DNA of 64,000 nucleotides from CAVSEK01 sp963726975 (GCA_963726975.1 CAVSEK010000006.1:1-64000); one strand, 5' to 3'; numbered from the stretch's first letter, positions 17,865-27,159 are shown. Numbers and translations: made by a program. Notes: generated from the sequence alone by a model not told the origin.

Positions 17865-18857
17865 TCACAGGTCCAGCTGCCACTCCGACCCGCGGCCGAC
17901 CGGCAGGTAGCCCAGGGCCTCGTTCACCGCGACCATGTGCGCGTTGCTGTCGGCGTTCCAGGTGCTCACGACCTCGAGCGCCGGCTCGAGCGCCCGCAGC
18001 CGCTCGACCATCGTCGCCTTGAGCAGCATCCCGAGCCGGTGGCCCCGGTGGCCCGCGGCGACCGCCGTGCCCCACTGCCAGGCGTACGCGCCGTCCTCCG
18101 CGACCGCGACGTCGGTCAGGCCGGCCGCGGTCCCGTCCGCGGCCAGCGCCAGCACCGTGTGCATGCGCAGCCCCGCGCCCGCCACGGCCGCGTCGCGGGC
18201 GGCCACCCGCGCCGCGTCCCAGCGCTCGTCGTCGTAGTCCAGCGTCCCGAGCGGTGCGTCGTTGAGCGCCTCCGTCGCCTTCGCCAGCGCACCGCGCAGC
18301 TCCGGCGGGGTGGGGCCGACCCACGCCTCGAGGCGGTAGCCCGCCGCCGCCCGCTCGGCCTCGGCCCGCAGCGCCCCCACCCGGCTCGGGTCGAGGCGGT
18401 CGAGCCGCTGGTGCCGGCGCACGTCCACCAGCCGGGGGGTCGCGCCGGCCGCCGCGCAGAAGGCCGCCAGCGCGCTGCCCTCCGGCGCCTCGACGACCAC
18501 CGCCCGGCGCCGCTGCTCCCGGGCGGCCTGCAGCACGCCGGCCCACAGCGCCCGGCCGGTGCCGCGCCGCCGGTCTCCCGGCGCGACCTGCAGCTCGACG
18601 GCGGCCAGGTGCGGGTTGTCGTGCACCGGCAGCTCGACCCGGGCCCAGCCGACCGGGTGCCCGTCCTGCTCGGCGAGGAGCAGCCGCACCGGGTCGCCGA
18701 ACCACGGCGTCAGCGTCTGCGAGCGCCAGCAGCGCAGCGTCGGCGGCGGCTCGTGCGGCTGGTCCAGCGGGGCGCCGGCGACCACCAGCGGGTACAGGGC
18801 GTCCAGCACCGGGCCGAGCTCGGCCTCGGGCACCACGCGGACGGTCGGCGTGCTCAC
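17865..18857 (-). CDS. Tandem GNAT acetyltransferase
   Basis: 330 residues with two GNAT-like halves. The first has QVAPGDRRRGTGRALW and the second VAAGHRGHRLGMLLKATM followed by TWNADSNAHMVAVNEALGY. This arrangement resembles mycothiol synthase MshD and related two-domain acetyltransferases, but the match is too loose for me to name it. GTG at 18857 chosen as the first codon after a non-coding stretch. Acceptor unknown. Confidence 0.75.
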   Translation of the reverse strand: MSTPTVRVVPEAELGPVLDALYPLVVAGAPLDQPHEPPPTLRCWRSQTLTPWFGDPVRLLLAEQDGHPVGWARVELPVHDNPHLAAVELQVAPGDRRRGTGRALWAGVLQAAREQRRRAVVVEAPEGSALAAFCAAAGATPRLVDVRRHQRLDRLDPSRVGALRAEAERAAAGYRLEAWVGPTPPELRGALAKATEALNDAPLGTLDYDDERWDAARVAARDAAVAGAGLRMHTVLALAADGTAAGLTDVAVAEDGAYAWQWGTAVAAGHRGHRLGMLLKATMVERLRALEPALEVVSTWNADSNAHMVAVNEALGYLPVGRGSEWQLDL

Positions 18858-18904
18858 CGGCCCACCCTCGCGCACCCCCCGTCGTACGCCCAGCGGTTTT
18901 CCGC

Positions 18905-19594
18905 TCAGCCCGTGCCGCGCTGCCGCGCCGCCGAGCTGCGCAGCAGCAGCGCGATGAGGGCGCCCTGCCAGGCCAGGAACGCCGTCACCAGCAGCGGCCA
19001 CCAGGTCGCGGCGAAGGCCGCGACGGAGGCCCGCGGCAGCAGCAGCACGCCGTAGCCGACGACGACGAACAGCCCCCACAGCGCGAACGCCGCCCGCCGG
19101 CAGTGCATCGGCGTGCGGTCGACCGGCCCGATGCCCAGCGACGACACGTCGTGCGGCGGGTACGCCCGCACCATCTCGCGCACCGAGCGGTAGACCGCGA
19201 CCTCCGGGTAGTGCTCGGCGAGCGCCCGCCGGGCCCGCCGGGACGCCCGCGGCTGCCAGCGCACCGGCCGCGGCAGCGCGACCGCCTCGACGCGGGCGCG
19301 GGCGGCGCGGAAGCCCCGGTCGCCGAGGACGACGCGGCCGCTGACCGCCACGACGGCCGTCGCCCCGCCGTACGCCCCCTCGGTGCCGCTCGGGTCGTAC
19401 CAGCCGTAGAAGCCGCAGGTGCACCCGCGGTCGGGGACGTCGTGCTCGCCGCCGACGGTGCAGCGGGCCACGGCGCCGCCCGGCTCCCAGCGCCCCGCGC
19501 TCCAGTGCACCGCCGGGTAGAGCCCGTCCGGCAGCAGCAGGAACTGCCGGTAGCCGCGCAGCTCGCCGGGGACGAGCGCGACCGGGCCGCTCAC
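18905..19594 (-). CDS. Hypothetical protein with C-terminal membrane segments
   Basis: 229 residues, family not recognised. The N-terminal soluble part contains a striking Cys-rich motif CTCGFYGWYDPSGTEGAYG near residue 58, possibly metal-binding. The C-terminus has two membrane helices (FALWGLFVVVGYGVLLLP, then WWPLLVTAFLAWQGALIALLL). The GTG start overlaps the stop of the small upstream gene as GTGA, so the two are coupled. The conserved-looking Cys/Trp/Tyr motif suggests a real family. Confidence 0.6.
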   Translation of the reverse strand: MSGPVALVPGELRGYRQFLLLPDGLYPAVHWSAGRWEPGGAVARCTVGGEHDVPDRGCTCGFYGWYDPSGTEGAYGGATAVVAVSGRVVLGDRGFRAARARVEAVALPRPVRWQPRASRRARRALAEHYPEVAVYRSVREMVRAYPPHDVSSLGIGPVDRTPMHCRRAAFALWGLFVVVGYGVLLLPRASVAAFAATWWPLLVTAFLAWQGALIALLLRSSAARQRGTG

Positions 19595-19710
19595 GCCGGG
19601 GTCCGCTCCGGCACCCGCTCCGGCTCGGGGGCCGGGACCGGGACCGGCACCGCCGGCTCCGGCAGCGGCTCGAACTCGACCTCGCGGCGCTCGGTGCCGA
19701 TGTCGCCCAC
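19591..19710 (-). CDS. Small acidic proline-rich protein (39 residues)
   Basis: A GTG preceded by GGGGAGG opens a 39-residue frame beginning MGDIGTERREVEFEPLPEP and continuing as a Pro/Val/Glu tail. It overlaps the next gene by 4 bases (GTGA). Strong ribosome-binding site, coupling and a non-random N-terminus support it as real. I have seen similar short GTERREIEFEPLPE-type proteins in actinobacteria, always uncharacterised. Function unknown. Confidence 0.6.
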   Translation of the reverse strand: MGDIGTERREVEFEPLPEPAVPVPVPAPEPERVPERTPA

Positions 19711-19872
19711 GACGACCTCCCCGCAGTCCTGCCGGGCCCGCGCCCGGGACCCGAGCCTGCCCCTCCGGGCGCCGCGCGTCCACGGGAGGAGCAGCGGGAC
19801 TGCTCCGGACGGAGCAGCCGTTCGCCCGACCGGGTGATCCCGAGCCACCGGCGAGCCGTCGACACCTGGGGC

Positions 19873-22539
19873 ATGCGAGTCTTCCCGGTCGGCCTGTCCC
19901 GGCGCGCGGGCACCGCCCTCGCCCTCGGCCTCGTCGGCGTCGCCGGCGTGACGCCCGTGCTGGCGGCCCGCTCGGGCAGCGACCCGGCGTCGACGGCCAC
20001 CCTGGCCGCCGTGGCGCCGCGCCCCGCCGACTCGGTGAGCGCGTCGTACGGCGTCGTCGTGCACCTCATCGGCGACAAGGGCGTGTACGGCGACGAGCAG
20101 CGCGTCGCCGACGTCCTGTCCGACCTCGGGGCCCGGCACGTGCGCACCCGGATGTACGCGGACCGGCCGAAGCTCGTCGAGGCGCTCACCGCGCTGCACG
20201 ACCGCGGGATCGGCGCGGACCTCGTCATGGGCAACCCGACCGCCGTCGACCCGCCCGCGGCGCTCGTGCGGGCGGTCGCCGCGCTGCCGCCCGGCACCGT
20301 CGACTCGCTCGAGGGTGCCAACGAGTGGAACCTGTCCGGTCGCCCGGACTGGGTGGCCGAGCTGCGCGCCCACCAGGCGGCGCTGTGGGCGGCCGCCAAG
20401 GCCGACCCGGCGACCGCGGCGCTGCCCGTGCTCGCGCCGGCGCTGGGGATGGACCGCGACTACTCGGCCCTCGGCGACCTGTCCGCCGTGAGCGACGCGG
20501 GCAACCTGCACCTCTACCCGGGCGGCCGGGCGCCGAGCAGCCGGCTCGACGCCGCGCTCGAGAACGAGCGGGCCGTGGTGGGCGACGCCCCGGTCGTGGC
20601 GACCGAGACGGGCTACCACAACGCGCTCGCCTCGGTCGAGCCGCACGTGCCGACGCCCGAGGACGTCGCCGGGACGTACGCCCCGCGGCTGGTGCTCGAG
20701 CACCTCGCCCGCGGGGTGCAGCGGGTCTACACCTACGAGCTGTTCGACGAGCGCCCGGACCCGGCGCACACCGACCGGGAGGCCAACTTCGGCCTGGTCC
20801 GCCACGACGGCACCACCAAGCCCGCCTACCGCACCACGAAGGCGCTGCTCGCGCTCACCGCCGACCCGGGCCCCGCCTTCCGCACCGCACCGCTGGACTA
20901 CGAGGTGCGCGGCGCCACGCCGGACGTGCGCCAGCTGCTGCTGCAGAAGCGCGACGGGTCCTACGTCCTGCTGCTGTGGCGCGACGTCCCCGTCTGGGAC
21001 CGCACCACGCGCACGCCGCTCGCGGTCGACCCCGTCCCCGTCACCGTGGCGCTCGGCCGGCCCGCCGACGTCGCGCTGCGCTCGCCGAGCGCCGGGACCG
21101 GCGTGCTGCGCGACGAGCGGGCCGTCCGCACGAGCACCGTCCCGCTCGCCGGCGACGTGGTGGCCCTGACGGTGGCCCCGACGCCGGTCCCCGGCGCCCC
21201 CACCGGCGTGACCGCCACCGCGGGCGACGCCAGCGCCACCGTGCGCTGGGCCGCCCCCGCGGGCGGCGCCGCGCCCACCGCGTACGAGGTCACGACCTCG
21301 CCCGGTGGCCGCTCCGTGCGCGTCGACGGCTCGAGCCGCCGCGCGCTCGTCGACGGCCTGACCAACGGCACCGCCTACACCGCCACCGTCACCGCGTACG
21401 CCGGCGAGCAGGCCGGTCCGGCCTCCGCCGCCTCCGCACCGGTCGTGCCCGCGCCGCTGCTGCCCGCCGCGCCCACCGGCCTCGCGGTGCTGCCGGGGGA
21501 CGGCTCGCTGCAGGTCCGCTGGTCCGCGACCGGGTCCTCCGCGGACAGCTGGCGGGTCACCGCCACCCCGGCGGGCGGGCTGCCGGTCTCCACGACCGTG
21601 GCCGGGCGGCTGCGCGTCGCCGCCCTGACCGGGCTGACCAACGGCACGACCGTCACCGTCACGGTCGCCGGGACCAACGGCGCCGGCACCGGCCCGGCCG
21701 CCACCGCGACCGGGCGGCCGGTCGCTCCCCCGGCCGTGCCCACCGGCGTCGCGGCGGCGCCGCTCGCGGGCGGCGCCCTGGTGTCGTGGGCGCCGGCCGC
21801 CGACGTCGACCGCTGGGTCGTCACGGCGACCCCGTCGGGCGCCCGCGCCGAGGTGCCGGGCACCGCGACCTCGGCGACGCTCGCCGGCCTCGCCGACGGG
21901 GTCGAGGCGCGGGTCGTCGTGACCGCCGAGAACGCCGCCGGGTCGGCCGGGTCCGCCCCCGTGGTCGTCCGGCCCGTGCCGGTGCCCGCGGCGCCGGCGT
22001 CCGCGACCGCCTGGCCGCGGGCTGCTGCCGCGATGGTCCGGTGGAGCCCGGTGCCCGCCGCGACCGGCTACACCGTCACCGCCGCCCCCGGCGGCGCGAC
22101 CGCGAGCGTCGAGGCCGGCGCGACCCACGTCGTGCTGCGCGGGCTGCAGGACGGCACCGCGTACGTCGTGTCGGTCGTCGCGACGGGCACGACCGGCAGC
22201 GGACCGGCCGCCGTCACCGCTCCCGTCGTGCCGCTGCCCGCCCCCGCGGCCCCGGCGGACGTCACCGCCGCGCCGCTGCCCGGCAGCGCCCTCGTGCGCT
22301 GGACGCCGCCGGCCGGGCCCGTGGGGCGCTACCGCGTCGTCGTCGCGCCGGGCGGCGCCACGGTCGAGGTCGACGGGGACACCACCTCCGTGCTCGTCGA
22401 CGACCTGCGCCCGGGCCGGCCGTACGCCGTCGCGGTGACCGCCCACAACATCTCCGGCGCGAGCCGGGCCGCCCAGGCCACCCCGGTCGTCCCCGCGCCG
22501 GTGCGCGGCGGGGTCCCCTGGTGGGTGCTGGAGCGCTGA
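19873..22539 (+). CDS. Secreted glycoside-hydrolase-like protein with five FnIII domains
   Basis: 888 residues. The signal peptide is in the first 35 residues (RAGTALALGLVGVAGVTPVLA). The N-terminal 330 residues read as a TIM-barrel of clan GH-A type: an Asn-Glu pair in LEGANEWNLSG (candidate acid/base) and a Glu in VVATETGYHNA (candidate nucleophile). Then come five FnIII modules of about 88 residues, each ending in a LTNGT or LxDGT turn and joined by Pro/Ala linkers. It ends VPWWVLER with no anchor. Probably an extracellular polysaccharide-active enzyme; substrate unknown. The ATG at 19873 was preferred to one at 19834 because it directly precedes the signal sequence. No frameshift. Confidence 0.75.
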   Translation: MRVFPVGLSRRAGTALALGLVGVAGVTPVLAARSGSDPASTATLAAVAPRPADSVSASYGVVVHLIGDKGVYGDEQRVADVLSDLGARHVRTRMYADRPKLVEALTALHDRGIGADLVMGNPTAVDPPAALVRAVAALPPGTVDSLEGANEWNLSGRPDWVAELRAHQAALWAAAKADPATAALPVLAPALGMDRDYSALGDLSAVSDAGNLHLYPGGRAPSSRLDAALENERAVVGDAPVVATETGYHNALASVEPHVPTPEDVAGTYAPRLVLEHLARGVQRVYTYELFDERPDPAHTDREANFGLVRHDGTTKPAYRTTKALLALTADPGPAFRTAPLDYEVRGATPDVRQLLLQKRDGSYVLLLWRDVPVWDRTTRTPLAVDPVPVTVALGRPADVALRSPSAGTGVLRDERAVRTSTVPLAGDVVALTVAPTPVPGAPTGVTATAGDASATVRWAAPAGGAAPTAYEVTTSPGGRSVRVDGSSRRALVDGLTNGTAYTATVTAYAGEQAGPASAASAPVVPAPLLPAAPTGLAVLPGDGSLQVRWSATGSSADSWRVTATPAGGLPVSTTVAGRLRVAALTGLTNGTTVTVTVAGTNGAGTGPAATATGRPVAPPAVPTGVAAAPLAGGALVSWAPAADVDRWVVTATPSGARAEVPGTATSATLAGLADGVEARVVVTAENAAGSAGSAPVVVRPVPVPAAPASATAWPRAAAAMVRWSPVPAATGYTVTAAPGGATASVEAGATHVVLRGLQDGTAYVVSVVATGTTGSGPAAVTAPVVPLPAPAAPADVTAAPLPGSALVRWTPPAGPVGRYRVVVAPGGATVEVDGDTTSVLVDDLRPGRPYAVAVTAHNISGASRAAQATPVVPAPVRGGVPWWVLER

Positions 22540-22596
22540 CCAGCGCTGAGCGCGGAGCAACGCGGACGACAGCGCGGAGAACATCCCCGGACGACC

Positions 22597-22627
22597 GCGG
22601 GCCCGCCCCCTCGGGGGACGGGCCCGC
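22597..22627. terminator. Terminator hairpin between the FnIII gene and tRNA-Ser
   Basis: Perfect 9-bp outer stem GCGGGCCCG / CGGGCCCGC extended inward by CCCCC/GGGGG around a TC loop. It lies 58 bases past the FnIII stop and just past the tRNA 3' end, so it may serve both converging transcripts. Confidence 0.75.
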
Positions 22628-22637
22628 TGTCGGACTG

Positions 22638-22728
22638 CGGAGGCTCGGGGATTTGAACCCCGGATGGGCTTGAAGGCCCAAACCGCATTAGCAGTGCGGC
22701 GCCATAGACCGGACTAGGCGAAGCCTCC
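22638..22728 (-). tRNA. tRNA-Ser (anticodon GCT)
   Basis: 91-nt class II tRNA on the minus strand. Acceptor GGAGGCT pairs with AGCCTCC and the discriminator is G. The anticodon stem CCGCA/TGCGG carries loop CTGCTAA, giving GCT. A long variable arm (TTGGGCCTTCAAGCCCA) and T-loop TTCAAAT are present. Confidence 0.95.
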
Positions 22729-22773
22729 TGGCGGTCCGGGAGCCTACAGGCCCCCGGACCGTACGGGCAGAGG

Positions 22774-23694
22774 TCAGGCGGACGGGCGGTTGCCGCTGGT
22801 GTCGGCGTTGGGGGCGGCCTGGCGCACCAGGTCGGGCAGGACCTCGGCGAGCTCGCCGGCCTCCCACTTGGCCTGGCGCTCGACCTTCGGCCCGGCGACC
22901 CAGCCCTCGTTGACGGCGACGGTGCCGCCGTACACCGAGAAGACCCGGCCGGTGATCTCCTTGGAGGACTCCGAGCCGAGGTAGACCACGAGCGGGCTGA
23001 TGTTGCTCGGGTCGAACTGGTCGAAGCCGCTCTCGGTCTTGGACAGCGCCGCGAGCCCGAGGTCCTCGGTCATGCGGGTCAGGGCGACGGGGGCGATCGC
23101 GTTGACCGTGACGCCGTAGCGGCCGAGCTCCTGGCTCGTGATGACCGTGAACGCGGCGATGCCGGCCTTGGCCGCGCCGTAGTTGGTCTGGCCGACGTTG
23201 CCGTAGATGCCCGAGCTCGACGAGCTGGTGTTGATGATGCGCGCGTCGACCGGCGTGCCGGCCTTGCTCTGGTCGCGCCAGTAGGCGGCGGCGTGGTGCG
23301 CCGGGGCGAAGGTGCCCTTGAGGTGGACCTTGATGACCGCGTCCCACTCGGCCTCGGACATGTTGACCATCATCCGGTCGCGCAGGATGCCGGCGTTGTT
23401 GACCAGGACGTGGAGCGTGCCGTAGGTCTCGATCGCCTGGGCGACGATGCGCTCGGCGCCGTCCCAGCTGGAGATGTCGTCGGTGTTGGCGACGGCCTCG
23501 CCGCCCATCGCGGTGATCTCGTCGACGACCTTCTGGGCGGGCCCGGCGTCGCTGCCGGAGCCGTCGCGCGCGCCGCCGATGTCGTTGACGACGACCTTGG
23601 CGCCCTCGCGGGCGAAGGCGAGCGCGTGCTCGCGCCCGATGCCGCCTCCGGCGCCGGTGATGATGACGACGCGTCCGTCGCAGATGCCAGCCAC
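22774..23694 (-). CDS. SDR-family oxidoreductase (3-hydroxyacyl-CoA dehydrogenase-like)
   Basis: 306 residues. Rossmann motif TGAGGGIG, NNAG motif, and active-site YGAAKAG with upstream Ser cluster (IINTSSSSSGIYG). The long form with VVVNDIGG and an extended C-terminus resembles the dehydrogenase module of peroxisomal multifunctional enzyme type 2, which oxidises 3-hydroxyacyl-CoA during beta-oxidation; inferred, not proven. GTG at 23694 sits 7 residues before the nucleotide-binding strand. Divergent from the FabG-like gene with 92 bases between, so they may share control with the thiolase. Confidence 0.8.
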   Translation of the reverse strand: MAGICDGRVVIITGAGGGIGREHALAFAREGAKVVVNDIGGARDGSGSDAGPAQKVVDEITAMGGEAVANTDDISSWDGAERIVAQAIETYGTLHVLVNNAGILRDRMMVNMSEAEWDAVIKVHLKGTFAPAHHAAAYWRDQSKAGTPVDARIINTSSSSSGIYGNVGQTNYGAAKAGIAAFTVITSQELGRYGVTVNAIAPVALTRMTEDLGLAALSKTESGFDQFDPSNISPLVVYLGSESSKEITGRVFSVYGGTVAVNEGWVAGPKVERQAKWEAGELAEVLPDLVRQAAPNADTSGNRPSA

Positions 23695-23786
23695 GCTGCA
23701 GTGCTCCTCAGGGGTTCGGTGCCGTGCTCGGACGCCCAATGTCCCACGAGTACGTTCGCAGACCTCAGGTGCCCCGGGAGGACCTC

Positions 23787-24533
23787 ATGCCGGCTGCGGT
23801 GTCGCTGCTCGAAGGCCGTACGGCCGTCATCACGGGAGGGGCGCGCGGGATCGGCTACGAGATCGCGCGGCGCTTCGTCGAGGAGGGCGCGGCCGTCGTG
23901 CTCGGCGACCTCGACGAGGCGCAGGCGGTGGAGGCGGCCAAGTCGCTGCCGGGCACCGCGCTCGGCTTCCGCTGCGACGTCACCGTCGAGGACGAGGTGA
24001 AGGCGCTGCTGGAGTACTGCACCGAGGAGTTCGGCTCGCTCGACGTGCTGGTCAACAACGCGGGGATCACCCGCGACAAGACGATGCGCAACATGTCCAG
24101 CGACGACTTCCGCACGGTCGTCGACGTGCACCTGTACGGCGCGTGGCTCGGCACCAAGCACGCCAGCGTGATCATGCGCGAGCAGGGCCGCGGCTCGATC
24201 GTCAACATCAGCTCGATCAGCGGCAAGGTCGGCAACGTCGGCCAGACGAACTACTCGGCGGCCAAGGCCGGCATGGTCGGGCTGACGAAGGCGGCCGCCA
24301 AGGAGGTCGCGCACGCCGGGGTGCGGGTCAACGCCGTGCAGCCCGGGCTCATCCGCACCGCCATGACCGAGGCGATGCCGCAGAAGGCGTGGGACAGCAA
24401 GCTCGCCGACATCCCGATGGGCCGCGCCGGCGAGCCCGACGAGGTCGCCTCCGTCGTGCTGTTCCTCGCCAGCGACCTGGCGTCGTACGTCACCGGCGCC
24501 GTCGTCGAGGTCACCGGCGGGCGGCACGCGTGA
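23787..24533 (+). CDS. SDR-family 3-oxoacyl-reductase (FabG-like)
   Basis: 248 residues. TGGARGIG cofactor loop, NNAG, Ser in NISSISGKVG, and YSAAKAG catalytic Tyr/Lys. Length and spacing are those of FabG. It reduces 3-oxoacyl thioesters with NADPH or acts in reverse on 3-hydroxyacyl-CoA. The setting between another acyl-CoA SDR and a thiolase favours a degradative or alternative-acyl role over the core FAS step. ATG at 23787 follows GGGAGGACC. The thiolase start overlaps its stop as GTGA. Confidence 0.85.
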   Translation: MPAAVSLLEGRTAVITGGARGIGYEIARRFVEEGAAVVLGDLDEAQAVEAAKSLPGTALGFRCDVTVEDEVKALLEYCTEEFGSLDVLVNNAGITRDKTMRNMSSDDFRTVVDVHLYGAWLGTKHASVIMREQGRGSIVNISSISGKVGNVGQTNYSAAKAGMVGLTKAAAKEVAHAGVRVNAVQPGLIRTAMTEAMPQKAWDSKLADIPMGRAGEPDEVASVVLFLASDLASYVTGAVVEVTGGRHA

Positions 24534-25766
24534 CCGGCGCCGCTACGGCGGACGACGTCGTCGTCTGCGAGCCGCTGCGCACCCCGGTCGGCCGGTACGG
24601 CGGGGTGCTGCGCGACGTCCCCGCCGCCGAGCTCGGCGCGACCGTCGTCCGCGGCGCTCGTCGAGCGGACCGGGATCGACCCGGCGGGATCGACGACGTC
24701 ATGCTCGGCCAGGGCTACCCCAACGGCGAGTCGCCGGCCATCGGCCGGGTCGCCGCGCTCGACGCCGGGCTGCGGGATCGAGGTGCCCGGGCATGCAGGT
24801 GGACCGGCGCTGCGGCTCGGGGCTGCAGGCCGTGCTGGTGGCCGCCGGGGCAGATCCGGGCGGGCATGGCCGAGCGTCGTGCTCGCCGGCGGCGCCGAGA
24901 GCATGAGCCAGGTCGAGCACTACACGCTGGCCATGCGCTGGGGCGCCGGCGGCGTCGCCCGGTGATGCACGACCGGCTCGCCCGCGGCCGGGTCACCTCC
25001 GGCGGCGTCCACCACCTGGTCGAGGGCGGGATGCTCGAGACCGCGGAGAACCTGCGCCGCGAGTTCTCGATCCCCGGCGAGGAGCAGGACGCGCTGGCCG
25101 CGGAGTCGCACCGGCGGGCGGTCGCCGCGCAGGAGGGCGGCGCGGTTCGACGACGAGCTCGTGCCGGTGGCGGTGCGCGGGCGCAAGGGCGACACCGTCG
25201 TCGACACGCGACGAGCACCCGCGGCCGGGCACGACGGTCGAGTCGCTGGCCGCGCTGCGGCCGGTGATGGGGCGCGCCGGACCCGCGAGGCCACCGTGAC
25301 CGCCGGCAACGCCAGCGGGCAGAACGACGGCGCCTCGCTGTGCCTGGTCACCACGCTGGAGCGGGCGCACGCGCTGGGGCTGCGGCCGTACGCCCGGCTG
25401 GTCTCGGCGGCGGTCGCCGGCGTGCCGCCGGAGACGATGGGGATCGGGCCGGTGCCGGCGACCGCCCGGGCGCTGGAGCGGGCGGGGCTGACGATGGCCG
25501 ACCTCGACCTGATCGAGCTCAACGAGGCGTTCGCCGCGCAGGTGCTCGCGGTGACCGGGCGGTGGGGGCTCGGACGCCGCCGACCCGCGGCTCAACTCAA
25601 CGGCTCCGGGATCTCGCTCGGCCACCCGATCGGCGCGACCGGCGGCCGGATCCTCGCGACCCTGCTGCGCGAGCTGGACCGCCGCGAGGGGCGCTACGGC
25701 CTCGAGACGATGTGCATCGGCGGCGGCCAGGGGCTGGCGGCGGTCTTCGAGCGGCTGCCGGCGTAG
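24530..25766 (+). CDS. Thiolase (acetyl-CoA acyltransferase), multiply frameshifted
   Basis: About 400 residues once at least seven indels between 24655 and 25600 are corrected. All thiolase landmarks remain in order: nucleophile Cys in DRRCGSGLQAVL, AGGAESMSQ, the NEAFAAQ motif, His in GISLGHPIGATG, and the second Cys in MCIGGGQG. It cleaves 3-ketoacyl-CoA to acetyl-CoA plus shortened acyl-CoA. The shifts are one or two base gains or losses around G/C runs and look technical. The GTG at 24530 overlaps the FabG-like stop, so the two are one operon. Confidence 0.85.
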
Positions 25767-25777
25767 CGGGCCCGGCC

Positions 25778-25837
25778 GCTGGGCGGGGATCGGTGCCGCG
25801 ACACGCCCGCGCGCCCCGACAGCGATCGCCGGGCAGC
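25778..25837. repeat. 60-bp palindromic repeat, unit 1
   Basis: Imperfect palindrome with 21-base arms (GCTGGGCGGGGATCGGTG start; matching arm ends GCCGGGCAGC) around an 18-base core. It differs from unit 2 at only two or three positions. It lies 11 bases past the thiolase stop. Confidence 0.75.
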
Positions 25838-25851
25838 ACACGGCGGCGGCG

Positions 25852-25911
25852 GCTGGCCGGGGATCGGTGTCGCGACACGCCCGCGCGCCCCGACAGCGAT
25901 CGCCGGGCAGC
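25852..25911. repeat. 60-bp palindromic repeat, unit 2
   Basis: Second copy of the palindrome, 14 bases after unit 1 and 28 bases before the end of the convergent MFS gene. Arms GCTGGCCGGGGATCGGTG and complement differ by three G/C exchanges. It could act as a bidirectional terminator or belong to a dispersed REP-like family. Confidence 0.75.
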
Positions 25912-25938
25912 CGGAGCGGGACCCGCCAGCCGCCCCGA

Positions 25939-27159
25939 CTACGCCCGCGCGGCCAGGTCGTCCTCGACGAGCGCCGGCTGCGCGGCGACCCAGCCGGCGC
26001 CGGCCATGAGCACGAGGTCGGCGAACAGCAGCGCGAACGGCCAGCCCCAGCCGCCGGTCGCGCCGTGCAGGACACCGACCAGCAGCGGGCCGGTGCCGGC
26101 CAGGACGTAGCCGGTGCTCTGCACGAAGGCCGACAGCGACGCCGTCGTCGCCGCCTCCCGGGTGCGCAGCCCGATCATGGTCAGCGCGAGGGGGAACGTC
26201 CCGCCGGCGATCCCCGCGAGCAGCATCGCCACCACGTCGAGGGCGCGGGGGGCGAGCAGCATGGCGGAGTAGGCGGCGACGTACGCGACGAGCAGGACGG
26301 CGAGGACGGGCCGCTGGTCGGGGAAGCGCGCGGCCACGGACGGCACCAGCGCCGAGACCGGCACGGCGACCACCGAGAAGACGGCGACGAGCAGCCCGGC
26401 GCGGGCCGCGGAGACGCCCGCCTCCTCGCGGAAGTACAGCGCGAACCAGCCGAACGTCACGTACGCCTGCAGCGACTGCGAGCCGAAGAACAGCGCCAGC
26501 GCCCAGGCCGTGCGGCTGCGGTGGACCGGCGGCCGGGGCGGGTGCGAGGCGCGCGGCAGCGGCCGGTCGCGCAGGGCCGGCCCGACGCACAGCGCCGCGG
26601 CGAGCAGCGCCGGCACCGCCCAGACGCCGAGCCCGACCCGCCAGTCGCGGTCGCCGAGCAGCCCGGCGAGCGGCACCGTGAGCGCCGCGGAGACGGTCGT
26701 GCCGATGGCCATCGAGGTCGTGTACGCCGCGGTCATCGGGCCGAGCCGGTCCGGGAAGCGGCGCTTGACGAGCACGGGCAGCACGACGTTGCCGACCGCC
26801 CCGCCGGCGAGCGCGACCACGCTGAGCAGCAGGAACGGGACTGCGCCGTCCACCGCCGAGCGGGCCAGCACGCCGGCGGCCATGACGAGCATCGCGACGC
26901 CGACCAGGCGGGCCTCGCCGAGGCGGCGGGCCAGCCGCGGCGCCTGCGAGCCGATCCCGGCGAAGGCCAGCACCGGCAGCGTCGTCAGCAGCCCGGCCTC
27001 CCCGCCGGACAGCCCGACGCCCGCCTGCACCTCGTCGAGCAGCGGCCCGACGCTGGTCACGGCGGTCCGCAGGTTGAACGCCGCGAGCAGCAGCGCGACG
27101 AGCAGGGGCAGCCGCGCGCGCAGCCCCGGCCGGCCCGCCACCTCCGCCACCTGCGTCAC
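25939..27159 (-). CDS. MFS transporter, CynX/NimT-like
   Basis: 406 residues with about twelve membrane helices. The N-terminal FNLRTAVTSVGPLLDEV segment is characteristic of the cyanate/nitroimidazole permease group (CynX, NimT, YeaN). No substrate can be assigned. The GTG at 27159 gives a short N-terminus before helix 1. The gene follows the racemase gene on the same strand with 43 bases between, so they may be co-transcribed. No frameshift although both neighbours have several. Confidence 0.85.
   Translation of the reverse strand: MTQVAEVAGRPGLRARLPLLVALLLAAFNLRTAVTSVGPLLDEVQAGVGLSGGEAGLLTTLPVLAFAGIGSQAPRLARRLGEARLVGVAMLVMAAGVLARSAVDGAVPFLLLSVVALAGGAVGNVVLPVLVKRRFPDRLGPMTAAYTTSMAIGTTVSAALTVPLAGLLGDRDWRVGLGVWAVPALLAAALCVGPALRDRPLPRASHPPRPPVHRSRTAWALALFFGSQSLQAYVTFGWFALYFREEAGVSAARAGLLVAVFSVVAVPVSALVPSVAARFPDQRPVLAVLLVAYVAAYSAMLLAPRALDVVAMLLAGIAGGTFPLALTMIGLRTREAATTASLSAFVQSTGYVLAGTGPLLVGVLHGATGGWGWPFALLFADLVLMAGAGWVAAQPALVEDDLAARA

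Noticed and set aside
24655..25600. Programmed frameshifting or a split thiolase
   Set aside because: Many small indels at G/C runs, no slippery site, and all catalytic motifs retained piecewise; sequencing error explains it better.
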